The translations under genes were made by a program, and so were the position numbers. The notes under the pieces were generated by a model. The model was not told the DNA's origin. It did no database searches and saw only the letters and a program-made list of their open reading frames with translations. 64,000 nucleotides of DNA from Rhodopseudomonas_A palustris_F. GTDB lineage: Bacteria; Pseudomonadota; Alphaproteobacteria; Rhizobiales; Xanthobacteraceae. The stretch is taken from the NCBI RefSeq assembly GCF_000013745.1, contig NC_007925.1, forward strand, positions 5,394,001 through 5,458,000, read 5' to 3'. Positions 62,890-64,000 of the stretch are shown here, piece by piece. The first letter of the stretch is position 1. Each line of letters opens with the position of its first letter.

Positions 62890-64000
62890 CTACTTGCGCA
62901 TTTGCACCACGTTGCCCGTGGCGCCGCCGCCGAGCGCGCGGCCGATCTTGCGCAGCAATTCGTCGTCGCGGAACGGCTTCTGCACGATGGCGTCTTCGCC
63001 GATGTTCTGCAGCGCCGCCAGATCGGCGTAGCCGGTGATGAAGATCATCGGCATGCCTGGCCGCCGCAACTGCGCCTCGCGCGCCACCTCGGCGCCGGTC
63101 ATGCCGGGCATCGCGAAATCGATCACCATCAGATCGAACGGCGCAGGGTCGCGCTCCAGAATATCCAGCGCGGCGCCGCCGCTGCCGGCCTCGATCACCA
63201 CGCAGCCGATCTCGCGCAGCATCGCCGCGGTGACGTCGCGCACCGCGCTGTCGTCGTCGACCAACAACAGCCGTCGCACCGGGCCGCGCAGCGGCATCGC
63301 CTCGCGCAGATCTGACGGCTGCGCGGCGGCGCTGCGCGCGGCGCGCGGCAGAAACACTTTCACCGTGGTGCCTTCGTCGATCCGGGTGTCGATCCGCACC
63401 CCGCCGCCGGACTGCTTGGCAAAGCCGAACACCTGGGCGAGCCCGAGCCCGGAGCCCTTGCCGACCGGCTTGGTGGTGAAGAACGGCTCGAACGCCTTGG
63501 CCAGCACCTCGGGCGTCATTCCGGTGCCGGTGTCGGCCACCGCGATCATCACATATTCGCCGGCGGCCGGCATTTCCGGCCGGGTCGGCGCGCCGAGCCG
63601 GACGTTGGCGGTCTCCACCGTCAGCGAGCCGCCGACCTGCATGGCGTCGCGGGCGTTGATCGCCAGATTGAGGATCACCAGTTCGATCTGGGTCGGGTCG
63701 ACCAGCGCCTGCCACAGATCCGGCTGCAACACGGTTTCCAGCCGCACCGATCCGCCCATCGAACTCTGCAAGAGCGCTCGCATCTTCGTCACGGTCTCAT
63801 TGAGATCGACGGCGCGGGTTTCCAGCCGCTGCCGGCGCGAGAACGCCAAAAGCTGCGCGGTCAGCGTCGCGCCGCGCTCGGCGGCGGTGCGGATATTGGC
63901 GAGCCTTGCGTGCGCCTTGGCGTCGACGCCGGCGCGATCGAGGGTCTTTTCGAGGAAGCCGAGATTGCCGAGCACCACCGTCAACAGATTGTTGAAGTCG
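62890..64000 (-). CDS. Hybrid histidine kinase with receiver, N-terminus outside the window
   Basis: The frame runs off the right edge; the visible part begins within the dimerisation helix (DFNNLLTVVLGNLGFLEKTL). It has the HATPase_c domain (VILNLAINARDAM, ADTGTGM, KGSGLGLAQVFGF) and a C-terminal receiver (LLVDDDSAVRD, Asp in LMVIDFAMPGMTG, Lys in VQKPFRDDEL). The H-box and any sensor domain are beyond base 64000. The receiver makes it a hybrid kinase; downstream targets are unknown. Confidence 0.9.
   Translation of the reverse strand, partial: DFNNLLTVVLGNLGFLEKTLDRAGVDAKAHARLANIRTAAERGATLTAQLLAFSRRQRLETRAVDLNETVTKMRALLQSSMGGSVRLETVLQPDLWQALVDPTQIELVILNLAINARDAMQVGGSLTVETANVRLGAPTRPEMPAAGEYVMIAVADTGTGMTPEVLAKAFEPFFTTKPVGKGSGLGLAQVFGFAKQSGGGVRIDTRIDEGTTVKVFLPRAARSAAAQPSDLREAMPLRGPVRRLLLVDDDSAVRDVTAAMLREIGCVVIEAGSGGAALDILERDPAPFDLMVIDFAMPGMTGAEVAREAQLRRPGMPMIFITGYADLAALQNIGEDAIVQKPFRDDELLRKIGRALGGGATGNVVQMRK

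Overview
The window is a GC-rich chromosomal segment of an alphaproteobacterium in the Nitrobacteraceae (Bradyrhizobiaceae), most like Rhodopseudomonas or a close Bradyrhizobium relative. This rests on homospermidine synthase, TlpA, DUF2865, TIGR02302/DUF4175, TIGR02281 aspartic protease, CpdR, a YjfB-like protein, the ffs-dnaX-ybaB-recR order and abundant palindromic intergenic repeats. I see no tRNA, rRNA, CRISPR array, prophage, transposase or origin. About 60 protein genes are supported, one of them truncated at each window edge.

Layout. 0.3-5.2 kb (minus): polyamine region with ornithine decarboxylase behind a long, strongly structured RNA leader, then a GNAT acetyltransferase, a coupled 61-residue membrane protein, a RidA protein and homospermidine synthase. 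5.4-12.9 kb: M3 metallopeptidase; DUF1007, NicO-type Ni/Co exporter and ferrochelatase in a tight run; a stomatin/NfeD pair. 13.1-16.6 kb (minus): secreted protein, recR, ybaB, dnaX and the 4.5S SRP RNA. 16.7-19.2 kb: HIT protein, nudC and a PfkB kinase. 19.4-25.3 kb: small secreted protein, aspartic protease, hrpB, a membrane acyltransferase and an unknown membrane protein. 25.5-34 kb: polA, pyrE, DUF2865, an unknown gene and an orphan glycogen phosphorylase. 34-40.7 kb: DUF2125, ChaC-like cyclotransferase, plsC, YdcF, ftsEX, an MJ0042 zinc-ribbon protein and cpdR (envelope and cell-cycle genes). 40.8-45.1 kb: a two-gene operon of a PLP-transferase/ATP-grasp fusion overlapping a PLP decarboxylase, the best candidate here for an undescribed pathway. 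45.3-52.6 kb: DUF4175 protein, lysA, lptM, argH, divergent tlpA and a YjfB-like protein. 52.7-56.4 kb (minus): HIG1 protein, corrinoid adenosyltransferase, etfBA and 3-hydroxybutyryl-CoA dehydrogenase, an acyl-CoA oxidation group. 56.5-64 kb: BrkB, two hybrid histidine kinases, gluQ, an AlkA-like glycosylase, a stand-alone PD-(D/E)XK protein and a GT9 glycosyltransferase.

The most striking non-gene content is at least four families of palindromic dispersed repeats: family A (~137 bp, 7 copies), B (~88 bp, 2 copies), C (~115-126 bp, 3 copies) and D (paired C-rich/G-rich arms, about 5 copies). Two family D elements lie in frame inside hrpB and polA and are translated as Gly/Pro-rich linkers, and a third appears to have supplied the apparent start codon of the DUF1007 gene. 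PolA also lacks most 3'-5' exonuclease metal ligands, and DnaX lacks most of its zinc cysteines.
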